Shown: one piece after another, positions 41,813 to 52,608 of the stretch
Layout of the letters: every line of letters begins with the position of its first letter
Position numbering within the stretch: the stretch's first letter is position 1
Source of the DNA: Pinguiococcus pyrenoidosus
Lineage: Eukaryota > Sar > Pinguiophyceae > Pinguiochrysidales > Pinguiochrysidaceae
NCBI GenBank assembly: GCA_019677205.1
Contig: JAAMXY010000738.1
Coordinates: 1-64,000, forward strand
Direction of reading: 5' to 3'
Length of the DNA stretch: 64,000 nt
Notes under the pieces: model-generated
What the model was told of the DNA's origin: nothing
The model's database searches: none
Seen by the model: only the letters and a program-made list of their open reading frames with translations
Position numbers and translations under genes: made by a program

Positions 41813-44235
41813 ATGAGGTGGGCGCTGCTGCTCCTGCTGCCCCTGGCCCTCGGGCGGAAGATTCGCTTCCGCACCTGGCGCAATTTGCTGCTGTACCGAA
41901 GGCCCTCCCGGCCCCTCCCCGAGGACCCGGGGCTCCCCCCCGGCCCCCCGCTGCTCAAGGACCTGCTGAAGGAGTCCCTGCAGCTGAAAGATCTGCTCCC
42001 CGAGCTGCCCCAGCACCGCAAATTTGAACAGCGGCCCGCTGGAGCCGAGCTGGACGACGTCTTGCCCAGCTCGGACCTCACCAAGCCGGACAGGAAGGTG
42101 AGTGGCGCGGCCGCCCTGACCTCCGGGGCCCTGAAAAGGGCTGGGACGTGACGAAAAAGCGGAAAGATGGTCGAAAAAGAGGCTCTAGCGGCGATTTGGC
42201 GAAGATCTTAACGGGTGTTGCTGCTGTTCTTGCACAGATCTGGATCGTCACCACGGCCAGTTTGCCATGGATGACGGGCACGGCGGTGAACCCCTTGCTG
42301 CGCGCGGCGCACTTGGTGAAGATGCGGGACGCCAGCAAGGGGGGCAAGGTGACGTTGATGCTGCCGTTTCTGGATGCGAAGGATCAGCGGCGCGTGTTCC
42401 CGGCGGGCATGGAGTTTGAGAGCGAGGCCGAGCAGGAGCTCTACGTCCGCAAGTGGCTGCTTGATACGGCGGGGATGAAGGCGGCGAGCGAGGCACTGGA
42501 CATTCGCTTCTATCCAGCGAGGTATCATCCGGCCTACGGGTCGATCTTCCCGATGGGTGACATCATTCAACTCGTGCCCGACGAAGACGCGGACATCTGC
42601 GTGCTTGAGGAGCCGGAGCATCTCAACTGGTACCGATTTGCTGGACCCAGCTGGAAGGCCAAGTTCCGCCATGTCGTCGGCGTGATGCACACCAACTACC
42701 TGGTGTACAGCACCGGAGAAGCCGCGGGGCGAGTCAAGGCGCTGCTTCTGCTCTACATCAACCAGTGGATGTGTCGGGCGTACTGCGACCGGATCGTCAA
42801 GCTGAGCAGCGTCCTGCAGGACTATGCGCTCGAGAAAGAGGTCGTGTGCAATGTCCACGGCGTGCGCGGGGACTTCCTGGAGATCGGAAAGGAGGTGGCC
42901 CGGAAGCTTCCCAAGCAGAGCGCCGAGAAGGAGAGCCCCGAGATCACGCACGAGTCTCGGCCTCAACGGTTTTCAAGTGTCTTGAGCCTGAACGCTTCCG
43001 TGACGATTTTGGACTCCGTCATGAAGGGCATATCCCGATCTCTGTCGGTGGACGAGAGGACGCTCGTTGCTCGGCGACCGAATCCCATCGCCGAGTTGCA
43101 GGAGCTCATGAAGGAGTATCAGTTGGAATACGAGACCGCGCAGAAAGCGTTCCTGCAAGTCGTCTTGGACAAGAACCCGAAGCTCAAGGCGGACTTGGAA
43201 GCCGCACACGCAGCTCAGCAGGCAGCCCAAAGACGGAACTCGACCCTCAATCCCGACGCCATCTACAATCTTAGCCCCATGCACGCAGTCGCCGTGCTGC
43301 AGAGCGGCTTCGCGGCGATCGGAAACATGAGCGACATCAAGCCCGTCAGCAGCTCTGCCAGGGCTCCCGGAACGAGCATCCCCCCTCTAAAGTATTCGAA
43401 GCGACGCGTGAGGCGCGCCCTCAGCAAGCATCTCGGGAGCCGCGAAGCTCACGACGCCGTTTCGACCGAGCTCGACGCGACGAAAGGCAACGCGACGAAG
43501 GGCCGCGCTCCCGCTTTGCTGAGAAGGATACGACTGTCGAACGCGCCGGAGGTATTCACGGAGGATCTTTACTTTATCGGCAAGGCGGTGTGGGCGAAGG
43601 GTCATGACCGGCTGATGGACCTCATGGCGTATGCGCTGATTGAAGAAGGAGTTGTGGGCAAGGTGACGATCTACGGAAGCGGCCCCGACCGCAGCGCCAT
43701 CGAGAAGCGAGCGCAGCTCACCGGCATGAGCTCCCTGCTAGAGTTCAAGGACGGCATCGACCACGCGAAGCTTCGACACTACAAGGCGATGATCAACCCC
43801 AGCGTTTCCGAGGTGCTGTGCACCACGGTGGCCGAAGCCCTGGCCATGGGGAAGTTCGTGATCTGCGCCGATCACCCTAGCAACGCCTTCTTCACGGAGT
43901 TCCGCAACTGTTTGCAGTTCCGGACCGCAGAGGAATTCACGCGGCACCTGCGCTACGTCACCAACAACCTTCCGGCGCCCTTGACGGCGGAGGAGCGGCA
44001 GGTTTTGACATGGGAGGCGGCCACCAACCGCTTTGCGGAGTCCTCCAAGATGACGTATCGGAACACGCTCAAGTCGAACGAGAACGTGGACGATTTGCTT
44101 TACCTTCTCCAGAGGAGCCTGTTCGATGGTGAGACGGGAGACACTCTGCGCGCCGTGCTCGGAGGTGGTCCTGTTGCAGCCCAGACCCTTTACGAAGCTC
44201 AGAGGCAGACCGGAGCGCAGCTAGAGAAGCGCTGA
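41813..44235 (+). CDS. DGD1: Digalactosyldiacylglycerol synthase (DGD1-type), plastid
   Basis: Exons 41813-42097 and 42238-44235, 760 residues. The N-terminus is a signal peptide (MRWALLLLLPLALG) followed by a basic region (RKIRFRTWRNLLLYRR). The GT-B glycosyltransferase matches plant DGD1: LPWMTGTAVNPLLRAA, AKFRHVVGVMHTNYLVYSTGE, NQWMCRAYCDRIVKLSSVLQD, VVCNVHGVRGDFLEIG, then FIGKAVWAKGHDRLMDLM, INPSVSEVLCTTVAEALAMGKFVICADHPSN and LTWEAATNRF. It would add a second galactose to MGDG, making the DGDG needed for thylakoids. Between the two GT-B lobes (about residues 335-535; DNA about 42955-43560) sits an insertion of roughly 200 residues, Ser/Ala/Arg-rich with a helical LQELMKEYQLEYETAQKAFL part, absent from plant DGD1. 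Confidence 0.9.
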
Positions 44236-44273
44236 AACCTGCTTCGCACCCTTCAAGAACGGCTGGTCATGGT

Positions 44274-44350
44274 CAAGCCTTAGGAAGCCTTAGGACGCCT
44301 TAGGAGGCCTTAGGAAGCCTTGGGAAGCCTTGGGATGCCTTAAGAGGCCA
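44274..44350. repeat. CCTTAGGAAG tandem minisatellite
   Basis: Seven to eight copies of a 10-base unit (GCCTTAGGAA with variants ...GGACG, ...GGAGG, CTTGGGAA) start about 40 bases after the DGD1 stop, probably in its 3' UTR. The unit contains the palindrome CCTTAGG. Confidence 0.92.
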
Positions 44351-44511
44351 AGCGTAGAGTCTAGGATTCCTAAGAGAAAGGTAGCAGTGGACGAGCCGGG
44401 TGATGCAGACGTCCCAGCCGGAGCGCCGATCCTCCTCGCACCGTGGGTCCTTCTAGCCAAAGAATAACTCGATACGCAACAGCATGTGTGTATTTTGAAG
44501 GCACACGGGCT

Positions 44512-45374
44512 TCATCGAATCTTCGCCTCGTCCAAGAACTGCTGCATCACCCGATTGACCTCCTCATCTGAGACGTTGTCAGGGTCCTGCGTCTCGTCCT
44601 CGTCTCCATCACCCTCACCGCCGCCATTCGCTCCTTTCCCTTCTCCTTCTCCTTCGCCTCCTCCTCCTTCTCCTCCTCCTCCTTTGCCTTCTGCCAGCGC
44701 CGACTTGGCCTCTTGCATGAGAACATCAATTTCGTCCCGCGCGACCTTGGGCTTCGGCAAAGGCTTCGCCCTTGCAGGACTTAGGTCGTCATCTTCCTTC
44801 ACAGCCCCAGCCACCTGCTCCATGGAGGCCCGCAAGTCACCGACCTCGGAAGACAGATACGACCCGCCCAGCTGCTCCTCCTCATGCAGCATCTGATGCA
44901 CCAACATGTCCGCGTCCAGGTCGGTGGTGGCGGAAGCCGCTCCTCCTGGCTCAATCCGCATCAGCTGAGCCTCCAAGTCCCTCGCGGCGCTGTCTTTCGG
45001 GGCGGAAGTCGGCAATCCTCGGAGCTGTCGAAGCCTGGTCTCCAGATTCCCCGTATCCTACGGCCAAGTTGGGATGGGAACCGGTGCTTTGGGAGCGAAG
45101 AGATGAACGTAATGCGGAGAACTCCCACCTTTTCTTCCGCGCTGATCGCGACGCGAGGCCCTTTCAGCGCCTCCAGACGCTCTTGAAGCGTCATTTTTGC
45201 CAGCTTTTGGGATGCATATAAAGCACAGAGATGGTCAGTGACGTCAGCTGACAAGAGGAAAAAAACGCCTCTTACGCGGGCTTTCTGGATGGCGGCGGCG
45301 TTCGGGGGCTCTTTCGGCGCGTCTGGAAAGTCCATCTCTAGCACAGCAGGATGACGAACTTTGCTCGTTTTCAC
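44512..45374 (-). CDS. Acidic protein with LxxRLxxL(K/R)G repeats, possibly ANCHR/NoCut-like
   Basis: Exons give about 232 residues. Exon 1 is MKTSKVRHPAVLEMDFPDAP...; the frame runs on through an in-frame segment (about 45272-45201; GTAAGAGG...CCAAAAG, CTGAC inside) that looks like an intron. The next exons read LAKMTLQERLEALKGPR and DTGNLETRLRQLRGLPTS in phase. Two LxxRLxxLKG/LRG units, a middle DADMLVHQMLHEEE, and a C-terminal helix VNRVMQQFLDEAKIR after a Gly/Glu run follow. ZFYVE19/ANCHR, the abscission checkpoint factor that binds VPS4, has similar short L-A-L-K-G units and MIM-type helices, but no FYVE finger is visible here. The last helix could be an MIT-interacting motif for VPS4; that is inference. 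No E2F-type site was found at its start. Confidence 0.5.
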
Positions 45375-45699
45375 AGGCGCAACAGGTCACTGATGAGACA
45401 CCACAACACGGAGTCCACGACACATCTCCTGAAACGCGCTTAGAATACCATGCTTTTGGTCTGTGCGCTGCTGAGAAAATCGCAATGTTTTCGGCCAGAA
45501 TTCCCCGATTTGGCCTTTGTCCGTCTGTCCCAACATACTGTTCACAGTCTTTTCCGCCCGTATTCGTCCATAACAAACCCTCCTTAAGGAGCACTGGAAC
45601 ACCGCAGGCTACTGTAGCTCAGCAGAACGACGCAGGGAAAAGTCGCACATATCACAGCGAAGCAAGCAGCGCGCATCCAAGCGCCACAGACTGTTCCAA
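45375..45699. promoter_or_regulatory. Divergent promoter region
   Basis: About 325 bases between the acidic-protein gene and the methyltransferase gene. No element is confidently recognised. Confidence 0.35.
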
Positions 45700-46781
45700 A
45701 TGGCCCGCGTGTCCGGAAAAGTGGTGGTCGTGGGCGTAGGGACCTACGTAGTAGGCCTGGGCGGCTACGCATACTACGCGATGACCCGACCGGCGTCAGC
45801 GCCCTCTTGTGGCTGCGCCTGCTCTGTAAATGCGGGCTTTTCGCTGGAAGATCTCCGCTCAAAGTCGTCAAATCTCACGTTTTTCGTGGCCAGGTGAGCC
45901 AAACAGAGCGCCTCAACGCCTTCCGAAACGAAGCGCCCAAGTACGACGCCGACGTGGGCATGGACGAGTGGATCACGGGCATCGGGATCATGAGGAGTGC
46001 GTTGCTGGCCAACGCCAAGGGCCGCGTGTTGGAAGTGGCGTCTGGGACAGGTCGGAATCTGGGGTTTTACAACCCCTCCCACGTGGACATCTTGGTGCAG
46101 ACCGATCCGGTGGAGGTACAGCGACTGGGAAACCTTGGAAAGCGGGGGCGAGGCAGAGTAGGTCAATTCCTGCGGTACTGCGGCGCAGGAGATGCTGGAG
46201 GTGTCCAGGAAGAAGCTTCGGGAAGGCAAAGTCACTCTCGTCAGCGCTGCGGAGGCTGGCAAGATGAAGAGCATGGATGCGCGGAGGAAAGCGGCGCAGG
46301 GCACTCGGTCGGTGCTGCAGACGTCCCGCCGAGTTCGCGTGGATCTCAACGTCGCCGATGCCCACGCGCTGCCGTTCCCAGACAACTCCTTCGACACGGT
46401 GGTTGACACCTTTGGGCTCTGCAGCATCGAGGATCCCGTGAAGGCGGTACAGGAAATGCAGCGCGTCTGCAAGCCCGAAGGTATCTCGTTTGAGCCTCGA
46501 GCAACCCGTCGAGCTTCGGTCCCCGCGCTCGTCTAAGTCCGATGCATCCCTGCTGCGCAGGGCAGATTCTGCTGCTGGAGCATGGCCGATCGCCGTATGA
46601 TTGGCTGGCAAAGCTCCAGGACAAGAATGCGGAGAAGCACGCACAGAGATGGGGGTGCTACTGGAACAAGGACATCGGTGCGATCCTGCAGAAGGCCGAG
46701 CTGGACGTGAAAGCCAGATACGATTGGCACTTTGGCACGACGAATTGGATACGTGCGTGCCCGCAACGACCCCCCTCTTAG
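45700..46781 (+). CDS. OMS1/METTL7-like membrane-anchored methyltransferase
   Basis: Four exons, 45700-45825, 45894-46115, 46189-46480 and 46561-46781, keep phase and give 286 residues. An N-terminal membrane segment (VVVVGVGTYVVGLGGYAYYA) precedes a class I methyltransferase: VLEVASGTGRNLGFY (SAM motif I), VDILVQTDPVE, ADAHALPFPDNSFDTVVDTFGLCSIEDPV, and QILLLEHGRSPYDWL. Fungal OMS1, a mitochondrial inner-membrane protein, and animal METTL7 (thiol methyltransferase) share this plan. The yeast-like anchor position suggests a mitochondrial protein; the substrate is unknown. The exact C-terminus is slightly uncertain because a GT follows closely before the stop. Confidence 0.85.
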
Positions 46782-46866
46782 GCTGTGAAGCGTGGCGAAG
46801 GTCCCCAAAGCCAAGGAAAATCGAACAGACTATTCTCACAATGCCGCCACGCAGCGTGGCCCACCC

Positions 46867-49263
46867 TTATCTCCACCGCCTGGTGCCGAGTCCCATCTTG
46901 CCAGCGATGAGATGCTTCTGCAATTTCGGGCCGTTGCTGCGATCTGCAATGCCGGAGCGCCGATCCTTCGCCATTTTGCGGCGCACCTCCTTGGCGGCCT
47001 TCGCTGCCATCTTCTTGGCGTCGCCCTCGGTTCGCATCCCCAGCACGCTTCGATCGCGGGCCAGGCTTCTCTCGCGGGCGGCAGCGCTTGCACTGCGAGT
47101 CCGGCGGACTCGCTTGTTCGACTGAGGATCGTCCGTCTCCATCGCGTGCTCGTCGTCCCCCTCGTCATCCCGGCGATCTCGCTTCCGGCTCCTCCCGCGC
47201 TCGTCAGCGCTGTCCCTCCCGGCTTTGCTGGCGCGAGCCTGCCTCGCAGCCCTGGTCAAGATGCCCTCCGTCGGAAGCCCCGCTTCCTCCAGATCCTTCT
47301 GCATCTGCTGGAGCTTCGGTCCGCGCCCCCGAGTGTTTGTGCGAGGCATGTGCGAGGCGTTCATGGATCGGTCTCTTCTGCGCCTCTGCTGCAGAAGCCC
47401 CGTCTTGTCCTTGATTGCCTTGTGCAGTCCCAGCGTCTCCTCGTCCAGTTCATCCTCCTGCAGGGGGTTCAGCCTCTCCTCCTCCAGGAGCTGCTCTTCC
47501 TCGAGCTCCAGCTCGTTGAGGCGCGCTTCGATCTCTGGATCGATGAAGTCGGCAATGTTCTTTCCATCCATGATCTCCGGCACCGCATCGTGCCTCCACC
47601 CGTCTTCGCGCAGCTGCGTCCAGTGCTCCCGGTAGTCCGGCTTGTAGACTCCCGGCCCGCCATTCTCCCACATGCGATCTTTCTCCGTCCGCTTCTTCAC
47701 GTCCGTGTCCATGGCGGTCCCATCCCTTTTGGCCAGCACCGACTCCGGAATGAACGTCCTGCGCGGCGCTCCATCCCGCGGAGCGGGTCTCACGACCGTG
47801 AGGCGGTTCAAGACTCCGTCGACCTTCTTTCGGCTTAGCTTTTGGTCCACCCGCTGCTGAAGCAACCGGTCGCAGGCCTCGTTGCGAACGGTCATGACGC
47901 CATCTTCCGACTTTACGCTCATTTTCATCAGCGTGGCGTTGTTGCCGACCTCGGCGACCATGCCTTCTATCTCCGCCTGGACCTCTCCGGAGAGCTCCTC
48001 CCACGGCCGCACGTCGGTCTTGTTGCAGACCACAACCAGCTGCTTGTTGGCGAAGAGAGGCGAGATGTTCCGGAAAAGGGCGCACTGCTGGTCGATCGTG
48101 AAGCCGCACTCCTCCGAGATGTCAATGAAGAAGAGGACGGCGGACTGCAGGTGCGCCAGGGCGGTGATCGCCTGCATCTCGATCGTGTTCTTGCCCTCCA
48201 GCGGGGTGTCCAGAAGGCCTGGAGTGTCCACCACCTGCCAGCGCATGTACTGATAATCCATGTGGCCGACGTAGAGCGCCTTGGTCGTAAACGCGTACGG
48301 CTGCACATCCACGTTTGCACGGGTGACCTTGTTCAGGAAGCTGGACTTGCCCACGTTGGGGTATCCCGTGCAGATGAGCGTCCGCGTGTTCGGATCCAGG
48401 GCCGGCAGGCGACTGAGGTGCTTTCGCACCTCCTCCAGGTACGCCAGCGACGCCTTGTGCTTCTTGAGAACCGTCGCCATGCGCCCGAGAGCAGCGCGCT
48501 TGAGCTGCTTGCAGCGGTACAGCGAGTCTCCGTACTTGAGCAGCTTGACGTAGTCCCGCGCGACGGAGTCGATGATGGTCTTCGCCGTGTTCAACTGCCC
48601 GAGCGCAAGCTTGTAGTGGTCGCGGTCGTACAGCACGTTCATGAGGTCCGCGTAGAACGGATGGATGTCATTGAGACGAGGAAAGTCCGCAATAATCTGG
48701 CCCAGGCGCTCGGAGGCCGTCTGCTGCGTGAACTTGACTTTCCGCATATAGAACCCGCGGATGCGATTGATGTTGAATCCCGGTCGGATCACCGTCGGTG
48801 TCTTCCTCTACAAGAGTCACAGAGATGGCAGGTTACGTTTCTCTGGCTCCACTCATCCGTCTCTCCTTTCGACTCCGGCAACAACACATTCCCCCTGACG
48901 ACCAAAACTCGCTTTTCGCCACAAGACTGCATCCCAGGCGATGAGCGCTTCGTGTAGATCCCGGCGACGAGCTTGCTTTGCGTCGATTCCGGAGCAGTTG
49001 TGTGGTTTCGTGCGGTTCGGTACAGGTCTGTTTGCCCGTTTGCTTCTGGTCGTCGACGCCCAAGCTCACGCGATGACATACCTGTGTTCTACTGAGCACG
49101 ATGTCCACCAGTTCCTCCGCGGTGGGCACCGGCTGCATCTTCTTAAAGTTGTAGACCACCTGTGTGCAGAGGGCGGATTTGAGATCAGATGTGTTCCCCC
49201 AACGAAATCCCTTCGCAGAAGTGCAGAGCGCAATTCTGGTGTTTCCCAGAAGCAACGCACCAT
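46867..49263 (-). CDS. NOG1: NOG1 nucleolar GTPase (60S ribosome biogenesis)
   Basis: Three exons: 49263-49261 (ATG only), 49159-49082 and 48807-46867; 673 residues. The first exon codes just the initiator methionine and is followed at once by GTGCGT; exon 2 then reads [26 protein letters not shown] and exon 3 [26 protein letters not shown], matching NOG1 from residue 1. The G motifs are intact: G1 [10 protein letters not shown]3 [12 protein letters not shown]4 NKTD. The signature [19 protein letters not shown] is present, and the C-terminus is long, charged and nuclear-type, ending [19 protein letters not shown]1 works in the nucleolus, binding pre-60S particles and blocking the exit tunnel until late maturation. 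Confidence 0.95.
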
Positions 49264-49862
49264 TGTGTCGCCGCTTTGAGCACCGAAACGAAATCCGAGA
49301 GAATACCAACGAAGACAAGAGCGCAAAGGCCGCAGCGAAGTCGACGAGGTGGTACTTCTTCGCTTTGGTTTCGCGTGTTTAAAAGAGGCGAAGAGTCTTC
49401 ACCGGAAATCCAGCGCTCGCTAGCGAGAGAGACCCAATGAGCCGGAGACACCTCCGCACGCTCTTATGTAGCACTCTTGACGCTGTCGCAGCGCAGAAGA
49501 GGACTGGAGAAGGGGGCCGAAAGCTTCGTGGCTTCTCCACCTTGCGTTTTCTCTCCAAATTCTCCATCGCTGAAAGCGTCGGCGACAGATCGGAATTCAT
49601 AGAATTTGGAAGGATGGAGAGATCATTCTATGACTCTCTTGTGTGAGCTGTGCTTCGATTTCGTGAACTGGAGGTGTTGTTGCCTGATGAGAAATGCTGG
49701 AGCAGAATTGCTGTGCCCAGACTTCTTGCTCTTCGAGTTGTGGCGTTGTGACCATGCATGCATGCGCTTATCAATTGGGCGCCGCCACTGTGAGGACAGC
49801 GTAGAGAGATCAAGCACAGGAAAATCTTCGATGCGATTGCTGAAACTGCTCTCCGGGCTGGC
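49264..49862. other. Intergenic region upstream of NOG1
   Basis: About 600 bases holding the NOG1 promoter and the 3' flank of the ATCase gene, both on the minus strand. A CATGCATGCATGCG run lies at about 49754-49767. No gene is supported. Confidence 0.35.
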
Positions 49863-51392
49863 TCACTCGTCTGGTAGCTCTCCGCCAAGCAGGAGCGCCA
49901 GCAGCGCCATGCGGACGTACATGCCATTGCGCATCTGGCGGAAGTATGCGGCTCGCGGATCCGCGTCGACTTCCGTCGAGATCTCGTCGAGGCGGGGAAG
50001 CGGGTGCATCACCGCCATCTTCTGCTTGGCTCCTTGCATGATCTCCGGCGTGAGGACATAGCTGCCCTTCACGGCATCGTAGTCCTCCGGCGCTTCGAAG
50101 CGCTCCCTCTGGATGCGCGTCACGTACACCACGTCCGCACCTTCCACCGCTTCGGCGAGCGTCTCGACCTGCTTCTGCTTCACGCCTAGGCCCCCGATCT
50201 GCGATCATGAACATTCAGAAGCGATGAGCACGCAGCGAGGACCGCACAAGCACATCGATGACTCACCTGGGAGCGGACATCGGCCGGAATCTCCAGCGTG
50301 GGCGGCGCAGCATATCTCAGCTGCAGCCCGTCAAACTGAGACCTGCGACAATGGAGTTAGGGTTGCAAGAAAAGAAAAAAGGGGAAAACGGGCGTCTGGA
50401 CCAGACGCGGTAGTGCGAAGACCAGGCTTGACGACGTACCTCGCAAGCAGGACCGCCAACGAGTGAATCGTCCGCCCATGCTTCAGATCTCCAACCAAGG
50501 AGATGGTGCAGTCCTCCGGGGCGCTACCTCCGAGCTCAGACCTGCAAAACGTCGAGGTTGAAAAATGTCCGCTTGGGGCCTCGGTCTCCCAATGTTGGCT
50601 AGCAGCACCTCATGGTGTAAAGATCCAGCAGCGCTTGCGTCGGGTGCTCTCCGGTGCCGTCTCCTGCGTTCACTATCGGCACCGAGGCCACACGCGCTGC
50701 GTCGCTTGCTGACTCGACCATCGGGTGCCTCACGACGAGAATGTCGCAGTAGCACTCCAGACAACGAATGGTGTCCGCCAAGCTCTCCCCCTTCTTCGCG
50801 CTGCTCGTGTTTGAATTGACGGTCATCACGTTTCCGCCCAGCTTCATCATCGCCGCCTGCGCACCAACGTCTCATCCGCTAAGTCTACATCAACGCAGTA
50901 CCCATGCACTGCCGCTCAGACCTGAAATGAGCAACTCGTGCGCGTGCTCGCCTCGTAGAAAACAGCCGCCAGGATCTTTCCTGCAAAGATACCCCCCTTT
51001 GTTGAGCGCCAACGTTTGCGCGCGGCAACTCGAGCTTGCTTCCACTACCTTTCAACGCTTCGCAAGAGCCTCTACCGCACTCCACCAGCGCTTTGCACTT
51101 GTCTGCCATGTCCAGAACCAGGCGGACGCCTGAGCCGAAGTGTCGAGGTTAGCGCGCCTGTCAGGGTCGTGTGCGCGGTGTGCGGCGGACCTTGAGGCGA
51201 GAGCTGCTCGACGCTCACGAGCGGTCGTCCGAGCCATGTTCGCGGGTCTCCAGTGAGCGATTCGGCCAGCCACGGCGCGTTCGGATGGTAGGTTCTCTGT
51301 CTCTGCGGGAGAGCGGATTTTGATTTCCCAGGAGTCCGAAGCGCAGGTCAAGCGCGCATCTGAGCGCGTACCTTCAGCAGCGGACCTTCCAT
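49863..51392 (-). CDS. pyrB: Aspartate carbamoyltransferase (ATCase)
   Basis: Seven or more short exons give about 360-370 residues. Catalytic signatures appear in order: PLVSVEQLS...[16 protein letters not shown]; the carbamoyl-phosphate loop [12 protein letters not shown] (STRT kept, next Arg replaced by Ser); the 80s loop [14 protein letters not shown] with its lysine; [12 protein letters not shown]; and the aspartate-binding [12 protein letters not shown]. The end is [10 protein letters not shown] at 49863-49865. It makes carbamoyl-aspartate in de novo pyrimidine synthesis and is monofunctional, as in plants, not part of CAD. In plants the enzyme is plastidic. Here the start is uncertain: ATG at 51392 (MEGPLLK, joining [11 protein letters not shown]) is the first supported one, and a hydrophobic stretch just upstream (VALVPLLDIS) could be a signal-peptide exon. 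Confidence 0.88.
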
Positions 51393-51685
51393 CCTCGCAG
51401 AGATATCCAACAGAGGGACAAGCGCAACCTGGGAAAGAGGAGTGGCGAAGTGCAAAGCAGTCCGCGACTCGAGGCCCAAGCGCCCAAATTCCGGACCGTA
51501 CCCAAATTGAACTTCTATATTTCAAATTATTTTTATACAGTATTAGATGATACCTTCATATAATTTTCATACAAACAATTGGTACTCCTTCATAGCCACT
51601 CGTGGCCTCAGCGCCGCAGAGCGCGCAAACCACGCGTTTCTGGCGCCGCTCGTGGTCTCTGCGCCTTTCCACTCTCTTCGTAAAG
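51393..51685. promoter_or_regulatory. Bidirectional promoter with AT-rich island (ATCase / RPB6)
   Basis: The 70-base island at about 51508-51580 is strongly AT-rich (ATATTTCAAATTATTTTTAT and nearby) and is followed by ACAATTGGT. It sits between two divergent genes. Its left end may still be 5' coding or leader of the ATCase gene. Confidence 0.5.
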
Positions 51686-52177
51686 ATGGACGACGACGAT
51701 GGCGCTGCGGACATGATGGTGTCCAGCAACTATGAAGACGCCGCTTACGAGGCGGACGACTTGGGCGGCGGCGAGAACGGCGATGCGGACATGGAAATCG
51801 TGGAGATCGGCACTCGCGACGAAGCTGCGCCGAGTGGTCCGAATCTCAATCGCACCACGTCGAAGTACATGACCAAGTACGAGAAGGCCCGAGTACTGGG
51901 AACGCGCGCTCTTCAGATAAGCATGAATGCGCCGGTGATGGTGAACATAGAGGGTGCGTCGCTTGGGGTTGTTCCCCCCCTCCCTGGCCTTTTTTTCGCA
52001 TTTTGAGCCCTAAACTCGTCCTCTCTCTTACTGGGACTGTGGCTCGTAGGAGAGACGGATGCGCTGAAAATCGCGTACAAAGAGCTTCGCGAAGGCAAGA
52101 TTCCGATGATCATCCGGAGATATCTGCCAGACAATAGCTATGAGGATTGGCCCATCGATCAGCTCATCGTGGAGTGA
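51686..52177 (+). CDS. RPB6: RNA polymerase subunit RPB6 (shared by Pol I, II and III)
   Basis: Exons 51686-51953 and 52050-52177, 131 residues. An acidic N-terminus ([11 protein letters not shown]...) precedes the conserved omega/RPB6 domain: [60 protein letters not shown], ending IDQLIVE. Length and ends agree with eukaryotic RPABC2. It stabilises the clamp and aids assembly of the three nuclear polymerases. The single intron falls inside NIEG/ETD. Confidence 0.97.
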
Positions 52178-52608
52178 TCAAGCTGCTTCTTGCTCTTTGG
52201 CCTTTTGTTGTGGCATACTGTGTGCGAAGCGATGAAGTCGCACGCACAAAAGCCTCCTACACCTCTTCTTTTTGCCTCGGGCTTCTCCTCTGCTGGCCTT
52301 GGAGCTCTCGCTCCGTCGCTCTCTCTCTGTCTCGCAGCATCTCTCTGTCTCGCAACAATTCGTGGCTGCCATGGTGTATTAGAAATGCACCCGTGCGTAT
52401 CTCATGGATAAGGAGGGACAAAGGGTGATGAGCTGTCGCCGAGACGCTCGTGGACACTGGTGTTGTGCAAGAGCCGAAGCCTCGCAACCAAAAATCCGTA
52501 TCACCTGCCTTCGAGGCAGATTCTTACTGATCTCTCTTACACAAGACAAGATATCTTCGTAGGGCAAGCTGGGCGCAGCGCGACTCCGCGGCGTTCGGTA
52601 CATGATGA
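52178..52608. other. Convergent 3' interval with CT repeat
   Basis: Region after RPB6. A CTCTCTCTCTGTCTCG tract (about 52316-52352) reads as pyrimidine on the RPB6 strand and may lie in its 3' UTR. No gene is seen. Confidence 0.45.

Noticed and set aside
14027-44350. Repeat clusters as possible CRISPR arrays
   Set aside because: Units are 8-11 bases, directly adjacent and degenerate, with no spacers; the genome is eukaryotic with introns.
47842-48957. 371-codon plus-strand frame over NOG1
   Set aside because: Antisense shadow of a fully conserved GTPase.
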